Assembly (NCBI GenBank): GCA_949130485.1
Contig: OX422191.1
Location: 6,263,754-6,327,753, forward strand
DNA: 64,000 bases
Origin: Agelas oroides
Lineage: Eukaryota; Porifera; Demospongiae; Agelasida; Agelasidae
Direction: 5' to 3'
Part shown: positions 34,009 to 45,074 of the stretch, one piece after another
How positions within the stretch are numbered: position 1 is the first letter of the stretch
Layout of the letters: every line of letters begins with the position of its first letter
The notes under the pieces: generated by a model
What the model was told of the DNA's origin: nothing
Database searches by the model: none
Seen by the model: the letters and a program-made list of their open reading frames with translations, nothing else
Position numbers and translations under genes: made by a program

Positions 34009-36560
34009 TTGAGTACTGTAAAGTCAGTCAGTGTCCCAATGGCATGCACCAAATAATGTGCAGCATTGTAGTAAGTGACGACCTGATGTGGAGTGTGTAT
34101 GTACATGGGGTGAAAGTGCCAACAACTTGTAAGGTTCTGGCAGATTGTCCACCATCTATAGCATCTGCCCGTAGCATCTCAGTCATTCTGCGGTGTGTTG
34201 ATAAAGCAGTCATCTGCCAAGGCAATCATGAGGAAGAGTTTGTGAGTCTATGCACCAGAAGGGGAGGCACCATAAAAGGAGAACGAGGGAAGGGAGACAC
34301 TGTTGCTTTTATTGACAATCAATCTGTGAACGATTCTGGTGGACAAAGTCATCCATGCACTGTAAGAAAAATTGACTGCGAAGTCCTGTGCCATCCATCC
34401 AGATACACCCACAGATGTAAATCCTGCCAGTTGTTTCGTTCTACACTTAGATCATCAGTAATTAGAGTCACGAGTGTAGACAAACACACTTCTGCCACCA
34501 GCCACACAAACTACAGGAATCTCTCCTCTGCTGAGAAGGATACAAGGCTGAAGAATCTTCATCATTCCGTACGAATAGTGAAACAGCAAGTACATCGGTT
34601 GAAGACGAAGATTGGTCAACTTATTGATAATCAAGGAGTTTCACTGCAAGACGATGATGCCACAGACATATCAGAGATCTTCACAGAGTGTAGTACATCC
34701 ATTGACAAAAGATATCCAACAGAGTCTCCACAGCGAATGTTTTGGGAAGAGCAGCAGAAATACAACAGCCTTAGAGACAAAAGACAGATGAGGTGGCATC
34801 CACTGGTCATTCGTTTTGCGCTGAATCTGAAGTACATGTCAACATCTGCATACTGAGCTGTCCATCAGAGTGGCATCATCAGTCTACCATCTCAGCGAAC
34901 TCTTTCGGATTATACACACTGGGCATCAGCCCACAGTGGTGTACAAATTGAATTTGTTGAGCATTTGAAGTCCCTATTTGAAAGTGAAGTTAAGCTACCA
35001 CAGCAACACCAATGTGCCCTCTCAATGGACGAAATGAAAATAAAGAGTGGACTGGTTTTCAGCAAGCGAAATGGTAGCCTGGTTGGTTTCATTGATTTGG
35101 GGAGTGTCAACAGAGACATGGAACAACTTGCTAGTGATGATATAACAGCAAATTCCAGCAATGGACGACTGGCAAACCAAATGTTTGTGTTTATGGCCAG
35201 AGCTGTATTCCAACCATCTCTTGCTGTGCCAGTCGCCCACTACCCCAGCTTGAATCTTACAGGTGAGTAAACATGCAATTATGTACAGTTGATAATTAAC
35301 AATATGCACAACACTTTGTACTGGTACGTGCACAGGTGAAAAGATCTTTCCTCCAGCATGGGAAGTCATTGAGGCTTTGGAATTGTTTGACATAGAAGTT
35401 GTTTCCTTGACAAGTGATGGCGCAAAGCAGAATCGTCGATTTTATCGCCTATGTCAAATTGCTGATAAGCAGAGTCACGATCAACTTCCCTACAAAACAC
35501 CCAACCCTTATCGAGAGCATTGCAACCTGTACTTTTTCTGTTATACCCCCCATCTTCTTAAGACAACACGCAATTGCTTCAGTAATTCTTTTGCTCACTC
35601 CTGGAGTCGAAAGCTCAAGGTATGTATACATTATATTACTATATTGCATAGAATATGCACACCTTATACCACATTACATCACTTTCTACGTACTTTGTTG
35701 TACGAACAGTGAAGTATAATGGTTCATATACTCCTACTATGTGTAAAATTTTAGTTTGCACAAAACTTGCATGTTGTACCACAATAGTTTACATGTTGTA
35801 CAAGAATAGTTTACATGTTGTACAAGAATAGTTTACATGTTGTACCAGTATAATTTACACAAAATTGAGTGATAGGTGGCTAGAGTCTCCCCATGCCTAC
35901 CAAAATGGAGCGATACTTTTCTGTATGAACTAATTTTTATTACAGAAAGGGGGTCAGTTCATCAGCTGGAAGTGGATTGAAAGCCTCTACCTCACTGAAA
36001 CATCCACTGATAATCTTGGTGTTCGCCTCTGCCACAAACTTACTAGGGACCATATATGGCTGACATCCTACACCAGAATGCGAGTTAATCTTGCAGCTCA
36101 GGTACATGCATAAAATTGTACTAAATAGTAGTCATATGCTGTACTATCAACACCTGTTGTTATACATGTTTAGGTGATGAGTGAGAGTGTAGCAAGTGCA
36201 CTGGAATTCCTGGACAATGATAGCACACAGCAAACAAGGGTTTTCATCAGGATGATTGACCGCTTTTTTGACTACCTAAATGTGAAAAGCCTACTGATGG
36301 CTCAGATGAAGAGAAAGGAGAGTATTGCTCCATACAAAAGCCCAAAGGATGAACGTTTCACTGTAAGTATATGTATGTGTGTGCACAAGCAGAAACACAT
36401 AATACACATTCTTAATGTGTTCCTCACATAATGCAGTGGCTACTTACTGTGTTTTTACCATACCTGGATGAGTGGGAAAGGGAAGCTGCAAACCACCCTG
36501 AATGTCAAGGAAGGAGCAGAAGAGGATGTGTCTAAGCACAGAAACAATGCAAGGCTTGAT
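34009..36560 (+). pseudogene. P-element-like (THAP9-related) transposase, five exons, inactivated
   Basis: Exons 34009-35262, 35336-35619, 35946-36101, 36174-36362 and 36437-~36560 have GT/AG borders and consistent phases. The N-terminal part has a Cys-containing region (EYCKVSQCPNG, CEVLCHPSRYTHRCKSC) and a coiled coil; then WHPLVIRFALNLKYMS, LPSQRTLSDYTHW, and the RNase H-like core of P-element transposases. Core landmarks: ALSMDEMKIKSGLVFSKRNG with GFIDLG, VVSLTSDGAKQNRRFYRL, NLYFFCYTPHLLKTTRN, LTSYTRMRVNLAAQVMSESV, RFFDYLNV and LPYLDEWERE. An in-frame TGA at 34854-34856 breaks the frame between KYMSTSAY and AVHQSG, and the last exon has a one-base shift near 36510. No N-terminal THAP zinc finger is visible. 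A dead transposon copy; an intron holds 27-bp repeats at 35768-35850. Confidence 0.85.
35768..35850 (+). repeat. 27-bp tandem repeat in an intron
   Basis: About three units of CATGTTGTACAAGAATAGTTTA with small changes, inside the second intron of the transposase-like locus. Confidence 0.85.
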
Positions 36561-37075
36561 GTTGTTTACTGTAAGCGATAGTAGGCACCCATGAATGGTG
36601 ATGTTTTTGTTGAGAGAGTGAGAAATAAATCCATGGAAAAAATCCGGGATCCAGCAGGGATTCGAACACAAGACCTTCTGAATACTAGTCAGACACTCTT
36701 ACCATTCAGCCACTTGAACCCTGGCAGAGGAGCGGAAGACAAGCTACATACATAAGCAGCATTGCCTAGAGGCCTCAGCTGAATTCTAACTGATTCTCAC
36801 TATCTCAGAGCTGGACTGAACTGGAACTCTGGCTGAACTTTGCAACCTAGTCATGACACGTAGTCCTCCTAGCAGTCCTAATAGCCATAACCAGGTTAGG
36901 TGTTGAAATTCAGAGGCTTGATGCTGTTTACTGTAAGTGATAGTAGGTACTCATGAATGGTGATGTTTTTGTTGAGAGAGTGAAAAATAAATCCACAGAA
37001 AAAAATCTGGGATCCAGCTGGGATTTGAACCCAAGACCTTCTGAATACTAGTCAGATGCTCTTACCATTCTTCTC
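36552..37075 (-). repeat. tRNA-derived SINE-like sequence, duplicated
   Basis: On the minus strand near 36720-36655: A box TGGCTGAATGGTAAGAG, a TCTGACTAGTATTCAGA stem-loop and B box TTCGAATCCC, followed by GCTGGATCCC. A second partial copy lies at about 37075-37015. The whole segment starting GCTTGATG(T/C)TGTTTACTGTAAG is present at 36552 and again at 36913, so a block of about 360 bp is duplicated at the 3' end of the transposase locus. Confidence 0.65.
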
Positions 37076-37358
37076 ACTCCCTCAACAAAAACATCTTCAT
37101 AGTCCAGGATTGTTGTGAGCTAGAATGTGTTTTTTTAGCAATGGCAACCTCAATCATATTGTGATTCATAAAGTACACAATTTGGTTTTCAACAACAAAT
37201 GTCACTACAAACTTGAACTAAGGCTATGCATACGTATATAAGCTGCCCAAGTACACAAAAAATTTATATTAATTTTGCAAATCACAGACACACAATTTCT
37301 TTCACTATGTTGTAATTGGCACACTTTTAACTTGTGTAAATAACCAGAAAAAATATCA

Positions 37359-37664
37359 TCAGCTAATGGAGCCGTAAGTGTACACAGGAATCAGCCTTCT
37401 CAGATTTTCATTGTCTGGCTCTTTGTTTTCTGTGAGCTCAGTAGCTGTGTGTTCTTCTGTGGTGGGTAGCACTGGTTCATACTCCCCTGGGTTGATCAGT
37501 CGGTCTGGTAGGGAGCCAGTATCAGACTGAGCCTCTGCATCTGCTTCAGCTTGATCAGTGTGTCTGGGAGACTGCATACATCTTTTCAAAGTTTTGAATT
37601 TCCTTTTAAGGCATTGAGTGATGCCTGCCTTCTTTGCCAACACATAGCAGACATCAAGGAACAT
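37359..37664 (-). pseudogene. Membrane-protein family copy B: start codon fused to cytoplasmic tail, 101 aa
   Basis: An ATG at 37664 within the conserved 5' flank continues in frame into the last transmembrane end and cytoplasmic tail of the family (MFLDVCYVLAKKAGITQCLK, then SLPDRLINPGEYEPVLPTTE and PVYTYGSIS). The ectodomain and nearly all membrane segments are missing. The 5' flank (37665-38058, resuming after 38366) matches that of the intact copy, and the 3' flank at 37140-37340 also matches. So this is an internal deletion of a full gene. The remaining frame is intact, so a tail-only product could be made. Listed as a pseudogene because the parent function is lost; expression is unknown. 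Confidence 0.7.
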
Positions 37665-38058
37665 ACACAGTCCAACGCACTAACTAGCAATGTTCAACTT
37701 TGCAATATCCAAAAGTATAACTGAATATCTCCTCCTTTACTGTTAATGTCATTCATAGCTTGGTGTTGTGTTAAACTGGGCATTTGTAGAATCCTTTGCT
37801 CAATGATGCTGTTATTACACTGACCAAATATGGTTTTTGGTAAACTGCTTTGTTTTGTTCTACAGTAAGTTTCAATTCATCATTTGTTTGTTACGTAGCA
37901 AGGTGTATTCCCAGGAGGTGTAGCTCTGTGGAGACAAACAAGATTTAGTGCTGCACAGGTAGCTTTACATGGAACTTGTTCATACACACACTGTTAGAAG
38001 CAGAATTGTTTAGCTGTAGAACTACTGCAATCAACAATGGCACATGATTTGTACTTAC

Positions 38059-38366
38059 CAGGGTTTCATACAGAGGGGGGGGGGGGCCCTGGAATTCCCC
38101 CCCCCCCCAGAAATCTTGAAATTGAGTATGGTTATTATATTAGCTATTTACTGAACATAAGTATGTGTCATCAAAATGTTGTTTGAAAATTTTGTTCCAG
38201 ATTGCATCAGAAGCAATCTGAGAGGATGTAAATTCAAAATTTTCCTGGGGGGGCATGCCCCCAGATCCCCCTAGTAGGCATGCACGCATTTTGCACGCTA
38301 CTATCATCCTGCTACCATCCTGTTTCCCCCCCCCCCCCCCAACTCAAAATCCTGTATGAAACCCTG
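38059..38366. mobile_element. MITE with CAGGGTTTCATACAG ends (copy 2)
   Basis: Reverse-orientation relative of the element at 14853-15179, with G and C homopolymers. It sits in the 5' flank of family copy B. The flanks of copies A and C (near 40600 and 43250) are uninterrupted at this position, which gives an empty site. CTTAC on both sides is the target duplication. Confidence 0.85.
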
Positions 38367-38576
38367 CTTACCTTCAATCATAACCTAAATTTCTAACTGT
38401 AAACTGTAAACATTAACGGTAGGATGTAAATAAGGTCACACTAGTACTGATGATAAAGAACCATTTTGGCAGCTAGTGGTTATAGCAACATAGTCCAGGA
38501 TTGTTGCGAGCTAGAATGTGTTTTTATAGCTATGGGAACAATCATATTGTGATTCATAAAGTACACCATTTGGTTT

Positions 38577-40176
38577 TCAACATTGAACTAAGGCTATGCA
38601 TTTCTTTGCCAACACATAGCAGACATAGAATATCAGTACCATGTGTGGAACAAGTAACAGCAGCGTTACTGCCAGAACATAACATGCTGCTGCAATATGA
38701 AATGCTCCAACAAGCAATTCAACTGACAATGTCCCTAGCAACGCTAGTATTAAAATATTAACATTATTGCTAAAATTTCTTTTGTATGGTCTCACAACAG
38801 CATCCAAATAGTACACATTGCACTCCTGATGAAATATGTGAATAATGATGATTTCCAAATGAGCCCAGTATCAATATCCTTAGAATGAGGAACGATGCAG
38901 AAACCATCCTGAAGTCATGAGTACCATTGGTTCCATCCTTGTATTGTCCCTGAAATGATTCAACAAACATGTGCAGAGCATGCCACCTCCGAAATCCACA
39001 ACATGAGACACACTTTCTAAACAGTCTTGTGGGGTACAGAATGAGAAAAACTGTTGGAATTAATATAAAAATTACCAACACACAAACAGCTACAGCTGCA
39101 AATATGGCAAACTCTGGTGTATGACATTCCACTGTTGGGTCATAATACAAAACATGCCTTTTTAAATTATCACCATAATTATAATGAACTTGGAAGGTGA
39201 ACAACAGTGTGAAGGATATGAATAAAAACTTGGAAAAAAGAAAGAAGCAGAAATGTTGTGAAAGCATTAATTATTGATGCTGTGGAGTCCTATCTCCTTC
39301 TCAAGTGAACAAAGTGTCTGTGAAATGGCTTCCATAGCCAAACAACTGGTCTGAAGTTGTTGTCATGGAGTTTTATGCATACATAAGTGAGCAAAATGAG
39401 AAAGATGGGATACAATGCCACTAGATACTCGAGTGCAAGTGCATAAATTGTTGTGATATGACTGCTCACACAAAATGGTGGAATAACAGAACGAAAGTAA
39501 TCTAAGCTCCATATGCCGCACAATACCAATAGAACCTTCAGTGTCACATATGGAAATCCTGTTAGTTCATTCTCAATGTACATGTGAATGGATACGTTCA
39601 GTTTTGTTGCGTACACTACAATTTGACTCATGAACACAAGCGCACTCAGTGAGGAGGAGGTGGCTCTTACGTGAAAGATCACTACCAGAAAGTACATCAC
39701 AGTTATTGGGAAAAGTTCCAGGAAGTAGTACAAGACCCATCCATAACCATGTCCCCAGCACTTACTGCATTCCAGAGTGTATGAGTACAGTGCAATGCCA
39801 TAGCCATCTTTACACTCTCCACACAGTGGTCCTTCTCGATTTAGTGGCCCACACATGAACTCATTAAGTGAGGACACGTTACTTGGCAACTGAATATAGA
39901 AGACACCATGAAAACGTGTAGTATTGTAGTGTGCAATGTATGGACAAGCTCCAAATTCAGTAGCCCCAGTTGTACTGTTGTAGGTCATACAGAAACTGAA
40001 ATGAAGTAATGTAAAATTTGGACCACAGTAGACTTTTGTATCGTACTCGTGGCAAGAACATCCAATGATAGATGTGTTGTCAGGGACGAACCAAGAGGGC
40101 AGACATCTCGTTGGGCAGTAGTCTGTTCTAGGAAACTGAACAGAAGGATCAGCAAGAAGAAGCAGCTTGCTTTCAT
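38577..40176 (-). pseudogene. Membrane-protein family copy A, decayed
   Basis: The start codon at 40176 (MKASCFFLLILLFSF signal peptide) is followed by a one-base deletion near 40094 (VCPLGSS instead of VCPPWF), then a long open ectodomain and membrane region (39290-40116, with CGPLNREGPLCGECKDGYG). TGG to TAG creates a stop at about 39288, an extra T in a T run near 39235 shifts the frame, and a 17-bp deletion near 38795 shifts it again. The tail beyond VCYVLAKK is missing: at 38600 the sequence jumps to the family 3' flank. The 5' flank at 40200-40620 is conserved with the intact copy. Confidence 0.85.
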
Positions 40177-40976
40177 GATGACCATCAAGCAACATACATA
40201 GTCCAACACACTAACTAGCAATGTTCAACTTTGCAATATCCAAAAGTATAACTGAATATCTCCTCCTTTACTGTTAATGTCATTCATAGCTTGGTGTTGT
40301 GTTAAACTGGGCATTTGTAGAATCCTTTGCTCAATGATGCTGTTATTACACTGACCAAATATGGGTTGGTGGTTTTGGTAAACTGCTTTGTTTTGTTCTA
40401 CTGTAAGTTCCAATTCATCATTTGTTTGTTACATAGGAAGGTGTATTCCCAGGAGGTGTAGCTCTGTGGAGACAAACAAGATTTAGTGCTGCATATAGGT
40501 AGCTCGTGTTCAGACACACACTGTTAGAAGCAGAATTGTTTAGCTGTAGAAGTACTGTAATCAACAATGTATGATAATATAATAATGGCACATGATTTGT
40601 ACTTACCTTCAATCATAACCCAAAGTAAACTCTGAATATTAATGGTAAGATGTAAATGAGGTCACACTACTGAAGATAAAGGACCATTTTGGCCTAGCTA
40701 GTGATTATAGCAACATAGTCCAGGATTGTTGTCAGCTAGAATGTGTTTTGACAGCTATGGCAACAGTCTTTCGCAATTATATTGTGATTCATAATTTGAT
40801 TTTCAACAAAAATGTCACTACAAATTTGAACTAAGGCTATGATATACATGCTGCACAAGTACACAAAATATTAAAACAATATTAATTTTGTGAATCACAG
40901 ACACACATTTTTTTTAACTGTGTTGTACTTGGCACACTTTTAACTTGTGTAAATAATCAGAAAATATCTTCAACAA

Positions 40977-42851
40977 TTAGCTAATTGAGCCGTAAGTATA
41001 CGCAGGAATCAGCCTTCTCAGTTTTTCATTGTCTGGCTCTTTGTTTTCTGTGGGCTCAGCAGCTGTGTGTTCTTCTGTGGTGGGTAGCAGTGGTTCATAG
41101 TCCTCTGGGTTTATCAGCCGGTCTGGCAGAGAGTCAGTATCAGACTCTGCCTCCACATCTGCTTCAGCTTGACCAGTGTGTCCGGGAGACTGCACACACC
41201 TTTTCAAAGTTTCATATTTCCTCTTAAGGCATTGAGTGATGCCTGCCTTCTTTGCCAACACATAGCAGACATAGAATATCAGTACCATGTGTGGAACAAG
41301 TAACAGTAGTGTTATTGACAGAACATAGTATATAAATCGTGCTGTTGCTGCAATATGAAATGCTGCAACAAGCAATTCAATTGACAATGTCTCCAACAAA
41401 ACTAGTGTCAAAATATCAACATTATTGCTAAAATTTCTTTTGTATGGTCTCACAACAGCATAAAAACTTATGGCACATCCGAATAGTACACATTGCACTC
41501 CTGATGAAATAAATAAATGATAATGATTTCCAAATGAGCCCAAAATCAATATCCTTAGGATGAGGAATGATGCAGAAACCATTCTGAAGTCACGAATACC
41601 ATTTGTTCCATCCTTGTACTCTCCCTGAAATGATTCAACAAACATGTGTAGAGCATGCCACCTCCTAAATCCACAACATGAGACACACCTTCTGAACAGT
41701 CTTGTGGGGTACAGAATGAGAATAACTGTTGGAGTTAATATAAAAATTACCAGCACACAAACAGCTAGAGCTGCAAATATGGCAAACTCTGGTGTATGAC
41801 ACTCCACTGTTGGGTCATAATACAAAACACACTTTCTTAAATTATCACCATAATTATAATGAACTTGGAAGGTGAACAACAGTGTGAAGGATATAAATAA
41901 AATTTTGGAAAAGGAGAGAAGCAGAAATGTTGTGAAAGCATTGACTATTGATGCTTTGGGGTCCCACCTCCTTCTAAAGCGAGCAAAGTGTCTGTGAAAT
42001 GGCTTCCATAGCCAAACAACTGGCCTGAAGTTGTTGTCATGGAGTTTTATACATACATAAGTGATCAAAATGAGAAAGATGGGATAAAATGCCACTAGAT
42101 ACTCAAGTGCAAGGGCATAAATTGTTGTGATATGACTGCTCACACAAAATGGTGGAATAACAGAACGAAAGTAATCTAAGCTCCATATGCCACACAACAC
42201 TAATAGAACTTGAAGTGCCACATATGGAAATCCTGTTAGTTCATTCGCAATGTACATGTGTAAGGGTACATTCAGTTTTGTTGCGTACACCACAATTTGA
42301 CTCATGAACACAAGGGCACTCAGTGGGGAAGATGTCGCTCTTATGTGGAAGATCACCACAACAAAGTACATCACAGTTATTGGGAAAAGTTCCAGGGCCC
42401 AGTACAAGACCCATCCGTAACCACGTCCCCAGCACTTACTGCATTCCAGAGTGTATGAGTATAGTGCAATGCCATAGCCATCTTTACACTTTCCACACAG
42501 TTCACCTTCTCGATTTAGTGGCCCACACATGAACTTATTAAGTGAGGATACATTACTCGGCATTTGAATAAATAGGATACCTTTAAAAGGTGTAGTGTTG
42601 TAGTGTGCAATGTATGGACAAGCTCCAAATTCAGTAGCCCCTGTTATATTGTTGTAAGTCATACAGAAGCCAAAATGAAGTAATACAAAGTCTGTACCAC
42701 AGTAAACTTTAGCACCATCGTGGTGGCAAGAGCATCCACTGCTAGATGTGTTGTCAAGGATGAACCAAGGAGGGCAGACATCTCGTTGGGCAGTAGTCTG
42801 CTCTGTGAAACTGATTAGAAGGATCAGCAAGAAGAAGCAGTTTGCTTTCAT
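40977..42851 (-). CDS. Multi-pass membrane protein with Cys-rich ectodomain (family copy C, intact), 624 aa
   Basis: Intronless. The start at 42851 is chosen because MKANCFFLLILLISFTEQTT is a clear signal peptide; an in-frame ATG 10 codons upstream exists. Ectodomain about 23-145, with at least ten Cys, sequons at N34, N68, N85 and N100, and a compact motif CGPLNREGELCGKCKDGYG followed by CSKCWG. Then about ten hydrophobic segments between 147 and 530 (ELFPITVMYFVVVIFHI, LSALVFMSQIVVYA, YVALQVLLVLCGIWSLDYF and further ones to LLLLVPHMVLIFYVCYVLA). Acidic cytoplasmic tail of about 90 residues with DSLPDRL, NPEDYEPLLPTTEEH and TYGSIS. I associate this architecture with large uncharacterised families in sponges; function unknown, receptor or channel-like roles are inference. 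Four broken paralogues flank it. Confidence 0.9.
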   Translation of the reverse strand: MKANCFFLLILLISFTEQTTAQRDVCPPWFILDNTSSSGCSCHHDGAKVYCGTDFVLLHFGFCMTYNNITGATEFGACPYIAHYNTTPFKGILFIQMPSNVSSLNKFMCGPLNREGELCGKCKDGYGIALYSYTLECSKCWGRGYGWVLYWALELFPITVMYFVVVIFHIRATSSPLSALVFMSQIVVYATKLNVPLHMYIANELTGFPYVALQVLLVLCGIWSLDYFRSVIPPFCVSSHITTIYALALEYLVAFYPIFLILITYVCIKLHDNNFRPVVWLWKPFHRHFARFRRRWDPKASIVNAFTTFLLLSFSKILFISFTLLFTFQVHYNYGDNLRKCVLYYDPTVECHTPEFAIFAALAVCVLVIFILTPTVILILYPTRLFRRCVSCCGFRRWHALHMFVESFQGEYKDGTNGIRDFRMVSASFLILRILILGSFGNHYHLFISSGVQCVLFGCAISFYAVVRPYKRNFSNNVDILTLVLLETLSIELLVAAFHIAATARFIYYVLSITLLLLVPHMVLIFYVCYVLAKKAGITQCLKRKYETLKRCVQSPGHTGQAEADVEAESDTDSLPDRLINPEDYEPLLPTTEEHTAAEPTENKEPDNEKLRRLIPAYTYGSIS

Positions 42852-42889
42852 GATGTAATTCTTATGACGATCAAGCAACATACACAGTC

Positions 42890-43330
42890 CAACGCACTAA
42901 CTAGCAATGTTCAACTTTGCAATATCCAAAACTCTCCTCCTTTACTGTTAATGTCATTCATAGCTTGGTGCTGTGTTAAACTGGGGATTTATAGAATCCT
43001 TTGCTCAATGATGCTGTTATTACACTGACCAAATATGGGTTGGTGTTTTGGTAAACTGTTCTACAGTAAGTTCCAATTCATCATTTGTTTGTTACATAGC
43101 AAGGTGTATTCCCATGAGGTGTAGTTCTGTGGAGACAAACAAGATTTAGTGCTGCACAGGTAGCTACGTGGAACTCGTTCAGACACACACTGTTAGAAGC
43201 AGAATTGTTTAGTTGTAGAACTACTATAATCAAAAATGTCACATGATTTGTACCTACCAGTTCAATCATAACAGTATTAACCCCCAATTCTAAGTATAAA
43301 CTCTGGTAAGATGTAAATGAGGCCACACTA
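42890..43330 (-). promoter_or_regulatory. Conserved 5' flank of the membrane-protein family
   Basis: Block shared with 40200-40620 (copy A), 37665-38058 plus 38367-38420 (copy B), and more distantly 44280-44470 (copy D). Shared strings include GTGTATTCCCAGGAGGTGTA, GTGGAGACAAACAAGATTTA and CAATGATGCTGTTATTACAC. Conservation comparable to coding sequence, but without a conserved frame, suggests promoter and 5' UTR; duplication history alone could also explain it. Confidence 0.55.
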
Positions 43331-43683
43331 GTACTGATGATAAAGGACTATTTTGGCCTAGCTAGTGGTTATAGCAACATAGTCCAGGATTGTTATGATC
43401 TAGAACCAAGGAACATCTTTCTATAGCTATGGCAACAACCATTCTTATGATTCAGCAAGTACACTATTTGATTTTCAGCAACAAATGTCAATACAAACTT
43501 TAACTAAGGCTATGATACACAACATCTACCTTTACTTTCATTGCACCGATGGGGTTTCCACCGTAATGCAAGACTCGCATTGCCCACAAGAGCACCACAA
43601 TATAATTTTCCTAATCACAGACCACAATTTCTTTCACTATGTTGTAATTAACTAACAAACTTTAGAAAAAATATTTTCAACAA

Positions 43684-43979
43684 TTAGCTAATGGAGCTGT
43701 AAGTGTACACGGGTGTCAGCCTTCTTGGCTCTTCATTGTCTGGGTCTTTGTCTTCTGTTGCAATTGGCTCAGCAGCTGTGTGTTCTTCTGTTGTGGATAG
43801 CACTGGTTCATACTCCCCTGGGTTTACCAGCCGGTCTGGTAGGGAGCCAGTATCAGACTGAGCCTCTGCATCTACTTCAGCTTGACCAGTGTGTCTGGGA
43901 GACTGCATACATCTTTTAAAGGTTTTGTATTTCATTTTTAGGTATTGAGTGATGCCTGTCTTCTTGAATTGGGCCCAGT
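43684..43979 (-). pseudogene. Membrane-protein family copy D: tail fragment
   Basis: Encodes only the cytoplasmic tail (KKTGITQYLKMKYKTFKRCM, then SLPDRLVNPGEYEPVLSTTE to YTYSSIS). Upstream of the KK it changes abruptly at about 43980 to unrelated CGTCTAAT-rich sequence; a degraded family 5' flank follows at 44280-44470. The 3' flank at 43380-43680 matches the other copies. Confidence 0.8.
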
Positions 43980-43984
43980 TTGTC

Positions 43985-44060
43985 TAATCCTGTTTCGTCT
44001 AATACTCATATCGTCTACTCCCATTTTGTATAATCTTGTTTCGTCTAATAATGTAATAAC
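43985..44060. repeat. TTTCGTCTAAT repeat fragment at a breakpoint
   Basis: Several copies of TTTCGTCTAAT and CTACTCCCATTTT lie exactly where the membrane body of copy D has been lost. They resemble the ends of the element at 28129-28577. Confidence 0.55.
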
Positions 44061-44644
44061 CTTGTTACTAGTTTCTTTACAGTGTTTTGCATGGACCTTG
44101 CAATATTTGATTACTGGCTAAGACAAACCACAAAGTAGATTAGGTAGATTATCCTTTACATGTAGCTAATGACAGGCCCACAGTTTGTAGTATGGACTCT
44201 TAAATGTTTTGTGGTTTGGTTTTGTGCGTGCAAGGTCAACCCAAAATCTGAGTGGTTACTCTCTTCATTGTGTTATAAAGTGTGTTTAGGAAAGTGTATT
44301 CCCAGGAAGCATACTGGAACTTCAGTTATTTCTCTGGAGACAAACAAGATTAGCTAATACCACACAGGTATAGTTACACATCACATATCTCATTTAGATT
44401 CACAGTTATTAGCTGCAGAACTGGTACAAGTGTAATCACGGCAGTGATATGACATGAGTTGCACTTCAGTAATCACAATATTATGATTAGCTCAAAAGGC
44501 AAGGTGTGCATGAACTTTAATTTCCACTGGTTTTCTGAGTGGGATATATACAAATCCCATTTAACAAACTTGTGATTTACAATTTTGTATAAAATTTAGA
44601 AACTGATGCATAATCGGGGTCTTTGCCTTCCATCATCGTCAAGT

Positions 44645-44965
44645 TACTGATGACCTTGTAGTTAAAACACTGGACTGTAAACTGAAAGGACCCAGGTTCT
44701 AGCCCCATGCAGTAGCATCGGAGATTTATTTCCTCTCTTCTGGGGTGCACTCAACCTCATGAAGTGAGAAGTCAGAGGTACTTCACTACTGGTACAGTAA
44801 AGTATCAAGCACTCACAATATTAATTTAGTTGGTATAAATTTTAGGATGAGTATCTTGCCTCAGGTTTTTATAGGAGAGTGCAAAATGGCAGTCACCATG
44901 AATTGAACCCAGAGTTCCTGGCTTGACCTTCCAGCACTCTGACCACTGAGCTACAACTACCAACC
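44645..44965. repeat. Two tRNA-like heads in inverted orientation
   Basis: Plus strand 44648-44705 has a tRNA-like A/B-box pair (GACCTTGTAGTTAAAACACT, GGTTCTAGCCCC). Minus strand 44965-44895 has another (TAGCTCAGTGGTCAGAGTG, GGTTCAATTCATGG). About 190 bp lie between. Looks like two SINE-type insertions facing each other. Confidence 0.5.
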
Positions 44966-45074
44966 CCCTTACAATCCACTATAATATACTGCACAGGTGG
45001 TACTGAATGTTTCATCAGTTACCACCACTGACAGCCGTTCAGTGTGTGTTGTCAGAATTCTGTTATATGTTATG

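Noticed and set aside
44645..44965. Two functional tRNA genes
   Set aside because: Stems are poorly paired and the B boxes are imperfect; SINE-like remnants fit better.
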